Shown in pieces: positions 1 to 9,345 of a DNA stretch of 64,000 nt (its first letter is position 1; each line of letters opens with the position of its first letter). Source of the stretch: Chrysopilus asiliformis (taxonomy: Eukaryota; Arthropoda; Insecta; Diptera; Rhagionidae); assembly GCA_964034945.1 (NCBI GenBank), contig OZ035961.1, forward strand, positions 95,056,991 to 95,120,990, read 5' to 3'. The notes under the pieces were generated by a model that was given only the letters and a program-made list of their open reading frames with translations, searched no databases and had not been told where the DNA came from. Both the position numbers and the translations under genes were made by a program.

Positions 1-37
1 CACATGGCAACACTGCTTTTGTCTTTAGTCCGTTAAA
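1..37 (+). promoter_or_regulatory. Possible proximal promoter / 5' leader of the first gene
   Basis: The 37 bases before the first start codon contain TGGCAACACTG (about 5-15), a type of motif I associate with fly gene starts, and a pyrimidine-rich TTTGTCTTTAG run. The start codon context (GTTAAAATGG) is good for Diptera. No TATA box is visible and the true transcription start could lie outside the window, so this is inference from position only. Confidence 0.2.
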
Positions 38-507
38 ATGGCGTCGCCGAGGCTAACTTTAAATTTTCGAGCGGCGGAACTTGAATTTTCTTCGCGAGGG
101 CAAACTACCTGTGTGAAGGACGTGCAAGCAATCAAAATCTATAGCACGGAATCTAATATTTCACCGGAATGTAATTGCGGTAAGGTGTTATTTTTTTCAC
201 AAACAAAAACTTCACCTTTCACTTTCAGCACGAACTTCACTTTTGGCGGAACCGGATACTCCGAGAAGCCCGGATAATAGTAAAGAAAAATGTAATAATA
301 TTATTTATATTAGTAATAATAATATTTTCACTTTAATTTACAGTCTCACTTAAAAATTTGATACAAAATGCTGGCTGGAGCGAATTTTTATTAGACGAGA
401 CGACTCAAATGGAAAGTGAACTATTTGGATTAACAGTCAAAAACGCAATGATTGGAGGCACGGAAGAAACGCTGGAGCCCCTGGATTTTAGGACGTACCC
501 ACCCTAA
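38..507 (+). CDS. Small three-exon gene, last exon fused to or truncated by a transposon fragment
   Basis: Proposed exons are 38-179, 229-279 and 344-507. Intron 1 (180-228, 49 nt) runs GTAAGG...CTTTCAG and intron 2 (280-343, 64 nt) runs GTAAAG...TTTACAG. Joining them keeps one frame of 118 codons: exon 1 ends after one base of a codon, exon 2 has 51 nt, exon 3 begins with the last two bases of a codon. Exon 3 is open only in this frame and has coding-like composition (peptide segments such as SLKNLIQNAGWSEFLLDE and MESELFGLTVKNAMIGG). The start is chosen for its AAAATGG context; the peptide begins MASPRLTLNFRAAELEF. From about residue 114 the frame enters the reverse-oriented Helentron-like fragment (GTACCC...) and stops at TAA 505-507. 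I do not recognise the family, and see no signal peptide or membrane segment. It is either a gene broken by the insertion, whose rest is lost, or one that took its stop codon from the repeat. An unspliced reading gives a 79-codon frame ending at 277 and is the main alternative. Confidence 0.5.
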
Positions 508-668
508 TGGTCCATTTTTGCCCATTAACGAACTTAGCCTCGCATTTTATGAAAAACGGATCTGCGCAAAATTTCAAGTCACTAGCTCAATCCGTGCGCC
601 CGCCATCCGCGCCACAGACGGACGGACATGCAAAAATTAATTATTTTTATCATTCTAAACACCAGTGG
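490..668 (-). mobile_element. DINE-1/Helentron-like element (family 1), fragment
   Basis: Matches, in reverse orientation, the 5' half of the repeat seen complete at 8538-9225: the block CCATTTTTGCCCATTAACGA, the core around TTTCAAGTC..TAGCTCAATCC, a very short GACGGACGGAC microsatellite and CATTCTAAACACC. The 5' terminal TATACCC block and 3' hairpin are both absent. It lies directly downstream of exon 3 of the first gene. Confidence 0.85.
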
Positions 669-2449
669 TGGCTCGTGTATATTTGAAATGAGGAGGCAAA
701 GTTTTTTTTAGTTCTATAAATTTTTTTATTCTGTAGGAAGACGTATTCCGATTTATGTAGGAAGACCTATTCTTCTGGAGGGGAAAAGTGAAACAGAGAT
801 TGGTGTTCGTATTCTATATGTGGCTATGCTTGAAATTTCAAATCGAAATTTCAACTGGCGTTACGTAACATTTCTGAACTCGATCAAATTCAACTTTGAT
901 ATATGGAAAAATTATATGAAATCATAGTTTTGGGAAAAAATTTTGGTCACACTGTCAAAATATCGGATCGAAATCTAATTAGGAGATGTCCATAATATCA
1001 GTATGTTACGTTAATTTTTACATTTTAGGACCCTCTCCTCCCTTTTTGTCACGCTTTTTTGCGGTTTTTTGTATGTGATTTAAAACCGACTTCACACTGC
1101 CGAAATTTCCATTTCCCTAAGCGTTTTATAAACATTTTTTGAGCAGCCTGTTCCCGATCTGTGAAAGAATTTCGGAAAGATGATTTAAGGGGAGAGTAAA
1201 GTAGGTTTCATTCAGTAAATGAAATCTTCGGGCTCCCGTCCGAACAATATGGATTAAAACCACTACAGCATTCCGGCTAGCTGGAGAGAAGGCAGTTTTG
1301 GGAGGCAGAATAGCAGAATTTTAGTTAGAGAAACTTTCTTTTGAGGGATTATTGATCAAAATCTGACACCCGAATTAAAATTCTTATAGATAAACTGGAG
1401 TTATCAGGTTGGCGGGGGGTGCAGGGCGGTTAGAATAGAGGGGATAGGATAAGTTTTTAAAAACCGAAAATGTTAACAGGTTACGACGACGCTCAGTCGA
1501 AAGGCGTTAACGAATATAATTTTTTTAATATTTTCGTACAGGGGTACGATATGACGGTTGGTAAAAAGTAATTATAATTGTTCTGCAAAAAAAAAAAAAT
1601 GCCCGACTGATACATTTTATCGGAAAATATGAAAAATGTGAGCCTTATAATTATGCTTCTTAGGAATAATTTCATTCCTCTGAGCATTTCAAATACTTCT
1701 AGTTTCTAAAAAAAAGTTTCGTCGGTAAAAGAGTTTTTTTAGTGCTGAAAATACGAGCATTCATAGTACATTACGAGTCTGTTAAGCATGTTTTTTCCCT
1801 ATCGAAAGTAAAACATAAACAAAAAAGCACCTCATATATCCATATTACCCTTGCACATAATAAAATACACAAAATAAGTCCTTTTATGTTGAATTTAATT
1901 TTGTTTCGAAGTCAACATGTTTCTATGTTTATCACTCCGCTCGTATCTATTTGTTAACAGTTGGCATAAAAAGATGAAATCGGCGCACAGAATAACTTCT
2001 CGTAAAAAATGAAGTCAGGTGAGATTTCATACTTTTTTATGTGGCGTACATATGGAAAAATGTCTTTCTCGTCAGTAACAGGGAAAAAAATGGCAATGAC
2101 AACCTGTTGGATACGACGGCGACGGGGGAAAAAAAACACAGAGAAATTGCTGTAAATGTTAAGAAAAATGATGGAAAATTTTATATTGTATTCCATTATG
2201 TTTGAAATGGTATTGTTATGCCAACTATTTATGTTTCTGTCTATACATATGCATATTTATTGTATTTCTTTCGTCTTTCTAACAATATTATTGTTAGAGT
2301 ATTTTGTTGAACAGTTATTTGGCTTTTTAAAAGTTTGAAAAATATGAAAACACACAATGATTCATAGAAAAAAATTAAATTGAACTGGTAAGAATTTTAT
2401 CGACCTACCGAATTATGTTTTATTAAATTGAATAAGTCACACGAAATTC
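669..2449. other. No gene recognised
   Basis: AT-rich sequence with short poly-A/T tracts. A block at about 1390-1465 (AAACTGGAGTT..TCAGG..TAGAATAGAGGGGATA) has a degraded relative at about 5935-5975, so it may be part of an unrecognised dispersed repeat. Open frames here are short and rich in F, I, K and N, as expected by chance. Confidence 0.5.
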
Positions 2450-2960
2450 GGATTTTAGGGATGACAATAGATTTTGATTTCTGCATGTCCGTCTGTCTGT
2501 CTGCTTGTCTGTCCGTCTGTGAACGCTATAACTTTCGAAAGGATTGAGCTAGAGACTTGAAATATGTTTGCATTTCTCGTAAATGCCAAGGGTAAGTTCT
2601 TGAACTGGCCAAGTCGGACCATTCCTTACCCCATACACACTAAACAGTTGTGTACACATTTCTCGAAAGCGGTGAGCCGTATTGAAAAATTTATACAGGC
2701 AAAATTTGTGATTCTACATAACTCATCCATGCATCAAAATCCAGTGCGAACACTTTTTCCTTCTCACCCCATACAAACTGAATACTTTTTTTCTATTTTC
2801 TCGAAAACGGTGCATAATATCGAAAATTTTATAAAGACGGAATGTGTTTAGAATATGATTTTACATAACCGTTATATGCTGCAAAATCCAATCAGACCAA
2901 TTCCCCCCCCCCTCCAGCTTTCATAAAAATTGATTTTTTAATAAAAATTTTGTCAGCTCT
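2450..2960 (+). mobile_element. Helentron-like element, family 2, partial
   Basis: Starts near GGATGACAATAGATTTTGAT, then a GTCYGTCTG microsatellite (2487-2520), the core AACTTTCGAAAGGATTGAGC followed by TAGAGACTTGAAAT, and then about three degenerate copies of a roughly 120-bp unit built from CCCATACAAACTGAAT, TTCTCGAAAACGGTG and ACATAACTCATCCATGCAT. The same order is seen at 11437, 32575 and 56095. The microsatellite followed by a core is the diagnostic layout of dipteran mini-me/DINE-type repeats. No coding capacity is present; the 95-codon ORF inside is a repeat frame. Confidence 0.8.
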
Positions 2961-4784
2961 TATATAGAGTATTTGAATCCAGATTTCACTGTTTCGCAGG
3001 TCATTACTTAAAGAAAAATTTTGAATGGATAAAATAAATTCATCTCTTTAAAATTTCTGCACATTTTAAGGAGTTTCAAATAAGTTTTCACATGAGCTTG
3101 CAGATGGAATAAGATCCGAGTCCGAAAGATTTCATTACTCTAAATATGCTCAAACTTGAAAATTACACAAATTTTTACTTGATTTCAAAAATACCAAAAA
3201 TTTCTCTACTGGTAAAATCGTGATAAATTAATCGATTTAAAGCTAAAGCGTCTGTTTGTAGGTCAATATTAAATTAGAATCGAAATATAGTTTATTTTTC
3301 TTGTTTTCTATTCCACAATAGGCTCATGAACATTGAGAAATTTAATCAACAATTTTCCCCCAATGTTTTTTTTTCTATCCATTGGATTTCTATTAAACGC
3401 CGTCTATCGTGGGAGTCCTTTTTTCCCTGAAATCAGTACTTTCCAGTTTTGGCACGTATTTTCGATAAAAAGAGGGATTTAAACATTGCTAACAACAGAT
3501 GGAAATTTTCTATTGACCGGCCATGATAGGAAGATTACATTGAAAACTAATAGGTAAAAGGGATTTTCTCAATTTCCCTCAACCTTCCTTCGAGATGAAA
3601 GGTTATGCCATCGTATCAAGCAAGAATAGCAAAAATCGGGTTAAAGATCGCCAGTATAAAGAAAAATTGAATGTTTTCGTAATGTTGCTGAGTTTGTATT
3701 GTAACTGTCAGGGACGGCCTATATAGAATGAGGTAAAAGAAAAGGGCAATCAATTTGGAATCCTCGTATATACATTGCAGTTGAATATAACATCAAATTA
3801 TCCTCACGAAAACCAACTTTTACTACTATTGACGAGTTGATTCTATTTCGACGCAACACAGTATCCTTGAGCCAACATATATTTTTTAATGTTTTCGCAT
3901 TTTGTTTCGATCTGTTCTGAGAACGAAGCGATTAAGTAAATTGTTATGTTGTTCGTTTATCGTGCATGTAGGAAACATAGTAGTAGTAGGGAATAGCAAC
4001 AACGATTGTTAAAGCCAACAATTTTATTCTAATTTCGTTATTTTATTGAAGTCTAATTAACGGTGGAGTTTCACATTTTCTTCATTCGCTATTCTGATTA
4101 CAGAAGGAGAGAAATATAGAAATTTACCTGTTTAGCTTTTTTTTTACCTACGCTGGTAGTACGAATAAAATTTCAGCCAAGATTGGAACATTTCGTGGAA
4201 GGTAATTTCGTCATTATACATTTTTACCTGCTTGCATTTACCTTTTTATTGCATTTACTAGCTGTAAATGTTAATTCTAGTTGATATAAAATTTATGCTG
4301 CAATTTATGCGAAGCGTTTATGTTATTTAGGTTTCAGTAATTTTACAAACGGGTCACAAAGACAATGTGGACGTAGAACGAAAATAGGTTAATAAAGAAT
4401 GTATAAATTCTGACCGTTTGCACAACTTATAGTAGATTCAACTTGTCCAGTAAGTCCGCATTCATAACATTTCTATTGTGCGGTTTGAAACCTTGCTTAA
4501 GGCTGCGCCTGATGAAGTTCTTCTAGCCTTTAGGAAAAACTGGTTATTAGGTTATTAGCGGTTTCTTAAAAAAAAACTTCAGTGGGTTGTCCTAAAAAAT
4601 CAACTATACTTTCTCAATAGAAGTTTCGACCAGGAAATTTCGAATGCCAGTTTATATGTATGAAAATTCTGGGAAAAAGCCTTTGCTACAAGCAAACATT
4701 AGAAAAGGTACAATTACCAGAGGACAATCGTCAAATACTTTATATGATGACAGACAAAATGTTTATTTAAAAAAATCCATTTGT
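2961..4784. other. No gene recognised
   Basis: AT-rich, with no open frame worth reporting on either strand and no terminal-inverted-repeat pair that I could find. Confidence 0.5.
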
Positions 4785-4985
4785 ATAGAATGGGGGGAAA
4801 GGAGTGGTTCGATTGGATTTTGATGTATGATCGATTTATGTAGAATCTTATTCTTTTGCATGGGGGAGTGGAGAAGGAATGTTTCAATTTTGCTCATTTA
4901 AGAATTTAGCCTAGGCATTCCTAATACCCTGGTGTAGTTCATTTTTATGTCCGATGATTGAATCGATGCGTTACAAACGGTATAC
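4785..4985 (-). mobile_element. Helentron-like element, family 2, 5' fragment
   Basis: Reverse-oriented match to the start of family 2: ACCCTGGTGTAGTTCATTTT is the complement of the AATGAACTACACCAGGGT block at 11452, preceded here by the TTTGATGTATG and TAGAATCTTATTCTT blocks. Its 5' end (GCGTTACAAACGGTATAC) abuts a small Harbinger-like MITE. Confidence 0.75.
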
Positions 4986-4988
4986 TAA

Positions 4989-5088
4989 CAGCCTTATTCT
5001 AGCTACGGTCACTAGTCACAACTCGGTCACAAGGGCCTCAAATTCTATGGACTTGTGACTTAAGTATCACAACGCCAGAATACGGCTG
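4989..5088. mobile_element. 100-bp Harbinger-like MITE
   Basis: Imperfect terminal inverted repeats CAGCCTTATTCTAGC at the left and, reverse-complemented, CAGCCGTATTCTGGC at the right. They are flanked by the trinucleotide TAA on both sides (4986-4988 and 5089-5091), the TWA-type target duplication typical of PIF/Harbinger. A second, internal inverted repeat (GTCACAAG...CTTGTGAC) lies inside. Far too short to code. Superfamily assignment rests on the 3-bp duplication and is an inference. Confidence 0.65.
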
Positions 5089-5210
5089 TAAATTTAATAT
5101 ACTCCAATACGATATATCATATAGAGTATAAAAACTGGCTTAGTTTTTCTGCAATTTATCCACCCTGACCAATGATAAAATAGTGTACACGAAAGAATGC
5201 TGTATCAACT

Positions 5211-5540
5211 TCAGGTTCCTGATGTACTTTTTTGTAAAAACACGTACTCTGTCTTTTCAACTCGATTCATGTTCATAGCAAATTTTCCAGGAAAATGTTT
5301 TCTAAATCCAGGGACAAGATAACAGTCAGTATCCATCAAAAACATATCGGCTATCCGGGTATGTTGATCAAAAAACAAAAATTCAGATCTTGTTTGTTTG
5401 ATAAACACGTGATGATACTCCGTATTCATTCCACACATCTCTAAGTCTATGAATACGTATGGACTAAAATACACATTATTCGGATAGATGTTGCTATTTT
5501 TTAAGGACTTGCATTCCTGATGTTTACGCTTTGAGGTCAT
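5211..5540 (-). CDS. Hypothetical 109-codon ORF
   Basis: An ATG with a good fly context (AAAACATGACC) opens a 109-codon frame of balanced composition, including MTSKRKHQECKSLKN at the start, then FSPYVFIDLEMCGMNTEYHH and MDTDCYLVPGFRKHFPG, ending KSTSGT. There is no signal peptide, membrane span or repeat, and it does not overlap any repeat family of this window. I do not recognise the family. Frames of this length are expected a few times by chance in a 64-kb window, so it may be spurious, or an exon or remnant of a longer gene. Confidence 0.3.
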   Translation of the reverse strand: MTSKRKHQECKSLKNSNIYPNNVYFSPYVFIDLEMCGMNTEYHHVFIKQTRSEFLFFDQHTRIADMFLMDTDCYLVPGFRKHFPGKFAMNMNRVEKTEYVFLQKSTSGT

Positions 5541-7208
5541 GTTTTATTCCTACAAGAGTCAAGTATTTCTCGTAGTTTCACCTTTAGTTCCTTCCGGATT
5601 CTGGGCTAACGTCCGCTTCAAACACATTTCCATCATTTTCACATACGGACGTGCGTATCAATGGAAATTTTGTTGTTGATGCATGACAGACATCGGCAAT
5701 GTTAGAATTTGCAAGAATGAATTTTTAGGTCGTTGCAGATTCGTAGGCGATTGAAATTTTAAACTTCTCAAATAGCTCTACAGTCTAAAAATGTTATATT
5801 TTAGTAGAAGATAAGTTATCTAATACTATGTTCAGACCGACGCAAAATTACGTAATTTTGCGAAATGATTCAGATCTTAAACCGAAGTGTTCACACAGAG
5901 AAAGCTCAAAATCGAATAAAAACTCTGTAAGAAAAACTGGAGTTTTCAGGGAAGGGGACTAAAATAGAGAAGATACGTAAAGGGATGTTTAAAAATTCTA
6001 AAAAAAGTAGGTATCATTAAAGATAATCATTTTTACACCATTTTGTATGTATTTATGAATAACGTTTGCATTCAATTTTTCAAAACACACAACACCAATC
6101 GTCTAAGTTAAATGAGCAAAACCAAACACTCAATTAAACAAGTCCGTTTACAAACAGAAAAAGGGGTCCCCTTTAATGAAAATCTGTGTATAAACGGATA
6201 ACTCTTGTGTTACTCTGGGGATTTTCGCTTAAAATTATTGGGAAAAGTATGCCAGCATAGCTTTGATCTGGAAAACATAAAAACTCTTTACGCACCGCAA
6301 ATTCCACACAAAATGGCATACAGCCAAGGCCAAGCTGGAAAAACGCATCGCATCCTGCAAGTCTCATTGAAATTTACCTCAGTTTCAGTTTATAGCGAAC
6401 TTGATTTTATAATATGTGGGACGAATTCAAAAGCACATCAAATGAAATTTAGCTCAAAGGGAATTTATGTTGATGAACTTAATTAAATTTTAAGTCCCTT
6501 AATTTAATCGTGAACATAATTTTTGAGGCAAACATAAATGTAACCTCAAACATGTACTTTGACATAAAATAACAAGATCCAATAACAATAACTATCATTG
6601 AATTTAATATCGTTAGATTTATTAGTTTTATCCTTTAACAATCAGATTCATTTTCTTTGATCCTTTTTTGGTGGTTAGAATTATTAGGGGAACCCAAAAG
6701 AAAACAATCTCGAGTTTAGGATGAAGATTTCAATATTCAAGAAATATGTGTGAAAATAAATTTATGCTTCACAAGGTTATTTGATAATATAAGGCAATGT
6801 TGCCCATCCTTTTTGGATGGTGTACCCTCTAGCGAGGAATTTTTTTTTCGCATACCCCTTTATACTATTGTCTACCAAATGTTGACATGAACAGTACCGC
6901 AAAAATTAACTTATCAAGAATTAAAAGATTTTCGAAAACGCATTAATAAACTTAACACAAATTGAAAAGCAAATAATTTGCGCCGCAGGTGAATTTTTTT
7001 TTGATCCGTGTCGATAAGTATAGTAAAAAGCTCGAATAACAGGCTGAAGATCACCCTAAAATAAAGTAGACCATACTTTTAACACGTTGGCTGCCACCAT
7101 ATATCTACAAATATAATTATTACCAAAATAAGTTGTTCTCCAGTACATAAGTCTATTGAAAAACGCTCAGTTTCCGAGAAAATCGGAAAAAAACGCAATT
7201 GGGGTTTC
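5541..7208. other. No gene confirmed; possible hAT-type end
   Basis: At 6173-6486 both strands have open frames in somewhat more GC-rich DNA (minus frame with RLAGCDAFFQLGLGCMPF), but neither has support beyond being open. At about 6796-6830 TGTTGCCCATCCTTTTTGG followed by TACCCC resembles the style of some hAT transposon termini; no matching opposite end was found. Confidence 0.35.
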
Positions 7209-7459
7209 TTAACCCTTTCAGACCCACTGTATACGATTGTGTAAGGTGACGTAATACGTTTATATTTCGGCTCAGACTCAAAATTTCGCTCAAAATCTCA
7301 AAAGCAGTGATCGTGTTACCTTTTGTCGAGAGCTTCTATCCCTTTCAGACCCAAAAATTTTTTTTCAAATTTTTTTTGTTATTCTGGTATTGAAATATAA
7401 TAGTATAGCAATTTTTGTAGCAATCGGAAGAAAAAAATTTTTGGGTCTGAAAGGGTTAA
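7209..7459. mobile_element. TTAA-flanked MITE, family A (piggyBac-like)
   Basis: Begins TTAACCCTTTCAGACCCA and ends in its reverse complement TGGGTCTGAAAGGGTTAA, 251 bp including both TTAA sites. TTAA ends with TIRs are the signature of piggyBac-type insertion. A second partial copy of the terminal motif (CCCTTTCAGACCCAAAAATT, about 7340-7360) lies inside in the left orientation, giving a nested inverted repeat with the right end. Non-coding; only one copy is seen in this window. Confidence 0.85.
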
Positions 7460-7798
7460 AAGCCGGCATATTGGTTAGTTTTGGTACATTAAATTCGAAA
7501 AAGAGTTGACAGGATCGTCCCATTTCATGTCCGAAATTTTCATTGCATAGTTCGGTGCCAATGACAAAAAAAAAATTTATGTATCAATTTTATGAAGGTT
7601 TTGTCGAAATGTATCCAATTGTACTCCCTTTTTCGACGTTTTAACGTAATGTATCCAAATAATTAAAAAAAAAGAAGATCTTTGTATCGAAAGTAAATTT
7701 TCGCCAAAAATGCATCCAAAATGATACAATTGTATCCAATGGGTATCACCCATAGGATCTCTTGGTGTTGTGACGTATTTACAGGGTGTATTTACAGG

Positions 7799-7856
7799 GT
7801 ACATTATTTTATTTTTTACAGCATATAAAAATCCTGTAAAAAATAAAATAATGTAC
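7799..7856. repeat. Perfect 23-bp hairpin
   Basis: Left arm 7799-7821 (begins GTACATTATTTTATTTT) and right arm 7834-7856 are exact reverse complements of 23 bases, with a 12-base loop (7822-7833). It lies just inside the left end of the mariner remnant and is preceded by a duplicated ATTTACAGGGT motif. Confidence 0.9.
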
Positions 7857-7884
7857 GGATTTCAAAAAGTAATATATTTTTTGT

Positions 7885-8113
7885 TTAACCCTCTAGCCGG
7901 AATGCCCGCCTTAAGGCGGGCTTCAGGGAATTCGCTTGTTTATAACGGGTAACAATTTTAATCGCCGGAACGTCTTACACTGACTTTTGTAAGTTATCGC
8001 TTTACATTCTGGAAAAAATTTAGCCCTGTACGTTGTCTTGGTTACGGTCTGTCGCAAGTTGAAAGTCATGTTTTAGTGAATTTTTCTCGGTAATATTCCG
8101 GTTAGAGGGTTAA
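7885..8113. mobile_element. TTAA-flanked MITE, family B, copy 1
   Basis: Starts TTAACCCTCTAGCCGGAAT and ends ATTCCGGTTAGAGGGTTAA, 229 bp including the TTAA sites. A second full-length copy, clearly the same family along its whole length, lies at 40370-40608, which confirms both borders. Interior holds CGCCTTAAGGCG near the left end and no coding frame. Inserted in a mariner remnant, so it is younger than that element. Confidence 0.92.
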
Positions 8114-8134
8114 AGACATAACAAAATTGAATAA

Positions 8135-8415
8135 TTAATTGCGCAGCTCAAATCTTTCTCCTTTCTCCTTAATGGTGAGATGTAAACGTTTGAATAATGT
8201 ATTGCAGCTGTCACGCACTATTTTCTGTGGCATTTCATCCCATATATTTACTGATGCTTCTTGCCGTTTTTTTGTCCATATTTGCGGAGAATTTTCCATG
8301 TACCTGTCTCGCTAAATCATTTTATAGTCCGGAAGATAAATCTTTCATTGATACCAACATCTCTAAGGCGTTTAAGGATTGCAGGATCACAACGATCTCT
8401 CTTTTCGCGTACTTA
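8135..8415 (-). pseudogene. Mariner-type transposase remnant (N- and C-terminal pieces)
   Basis: Reading the minus strand from 8415: KRDRCDPAILKRLRDVGI, then RFIFRTIK, an in-frame stop (TGA), FSETGTWKILRKYGQKNGK and another stop. This matches the helix-turn-helix start of maT/mariner-type transposases, in which RTIKRF.ETGTW is typical. After a deletion of the whole catalytic domain the frame resumes with IWDEMPQKIVRDSCNTLFKR and LHLTIKEKGERFE, the typical C-terminal 'W..IP...IR......RL...I..KG.H.E' region, and stops at 8135. No DDE/DDD residues remain. The family call is from recognised motif order, not a search. Confidence 0.7.
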
Positions 8416-8537
8416 TAATGCAAAAAAAAAACAATAAAATTATTCTATAGAGAATAAACTGATTCGCCGGGGAAAAATGCCAGATGTGCATAACATTGAT
8501 ACATAAACTTCACTGACAGTAGTTGTGACGCACCCTG

Positions 8538-9225
8538 TATACCCGTATGGTGAAACCAAAGGGTATATTAAATTTGCCTTACCGTTTGTAACGCCAAGAT
8601 CCCGTCATCACACACAAAAATGAATTACACCAGTGTGTTTAGGATGATAAAAAAAATTGAGTTTTGCATGTCCGTCCGTCCGTCTGTCCGTGTGTCCGTC
8701 TGTCTGTCCGTCTGTCTGTCCGTCTGTCTGTCCGTCTGTCCATCTGTCCGTCTGTCCGTCTGTCTGTCCGTCTGTCTGTCCGTCTGTCTGTCCGTCTGTC
8801 TGTCCGTCTGTCTGTCCGTCTGCATGTCCGTCTGTCTGTCTGTCCGTCTGTCCTTCTGTGGCGCGGATTGAGCTAGAGACTTGAAATTTTGCGAAGATCC
8901 GTTTTTCGTAAAATGCAAGGCTAAGTTCGTTAATGGGCAAAGATGGACCGTTAGGGGGGTACCTCCCATACGAACGAAAACGTTTTTTTGCGAATATCTC
9001 AAAAACGATGTATCTTATCAAAAAAGTGCAAGAACAAAAGTTATTTAGGATATGATTCTACATAAAGCTTCCATACATAAAAATCCGATTGGAATAAATT
9101 TTAAAAAATCTTGTTGAAAAGTTTGACTTTTGATACAACTGTTCGCCGTTCACTTAAACTTCGAACAATGCCATATCACCATACGGGTTTTCAATAATTG
9201 CCAGATTGGCAATTATAGCTTTTGT
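8538..9225 (+). mobile_element. DINE-1/Helentron-like element (family 1), full copy
   Basis: Five features in order: (1) 5' fold TATACCC (8538-8544) ... GGGTATA (8561-8567); (2) TTGCCTTACCGTTTGTAACG; (3) a (GTCY)n array 8668-8862; (4) core GGATTGAGCTAGAGACTTGA; (5) a 3' hairpin ATAATTGCCA-GAT-TGGCAATTAT (9194-9216). CCCGTATGGTGA at 8542-8553 is the exact reverse complement of TCACCATACGGG at 9176-9187, so the two ends can pair, as in Helentron-derived INE-1. Non-autonomous; the several long frames inside are microsatellite translations. Further copies at 490, 15554, 17782, 43040 and 60115. Confidence 0.9.
8668..8862 (+). repeat. (GTCY)n microsatellite, about 195 bp
   Basis: Tetranucleotide array of GTCT and GTCC units in higher-order order GTCYGTCTGTCT, broken once by CAT (8739-8741) and once by GCAT (8822). 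It sits in the fixed position for a DINE-type repeat, between the 5' block and the core. Other copies of the same element carry only 3-15 units, so this one has expanded. Confidence 0.95.
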
Positions 9226-9345
9226 TATGTTTCTACGTATCTTTAATGCTTCTTGAGATATTTGAAAAAAAAATTATTTGTACATATTTCTTTCCGGAAA
9301 TAAATATTGCAGAGGAAAGTTTTGTGTTGATCATAAGTGAAATTT
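9226..9345 (+). mobile_element. Helentron-like tandem arm, family 6, fragment
   Basis: CTACGTATCTTTAATGCTTC, TTGAGATATTTGAAAAA and AGAGGAAAGTTTTGTGTTGA follow directly on the 3' hairpin of the DINE-like copy. The last block recurs at about 21588-21612 at the end of a longer tandem array, so this is the terminal part of that family. Confidence 0.6.

Larger units (their letters stand above)
7782..8537 (-). mobile_element. Internally deleted Tc1/mariner-like element
   Basis: Bounded by TA dinucleotides (7780-7781 and 8538-8539) with short matching ends CAGGGTG / CACCCTG. Inside, on the minus strand, lie the N-terminal and C-terminal pieces of a mariner-type transposase, separated by a large deletion. 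A TTAA MITE (7885-8113) is inserted in its left part and a perfect 23-bp hairpin sits at its left end. The right TA is also the first two bases of the DINE-like element that follows. The terminal match is short, so the exact borders are less secure than the transposase remnant. Confidence 0.6.

Noticed and set aside
8608..9021. Long ORFs on both strands (up to 137 codons) across the GTCY array
   Set aside because: They translate the tetranucleotide repeat in every frame (TDGQTDGQ, SVCLSVCL and similar) and belong to a non-coding DINE-like element.
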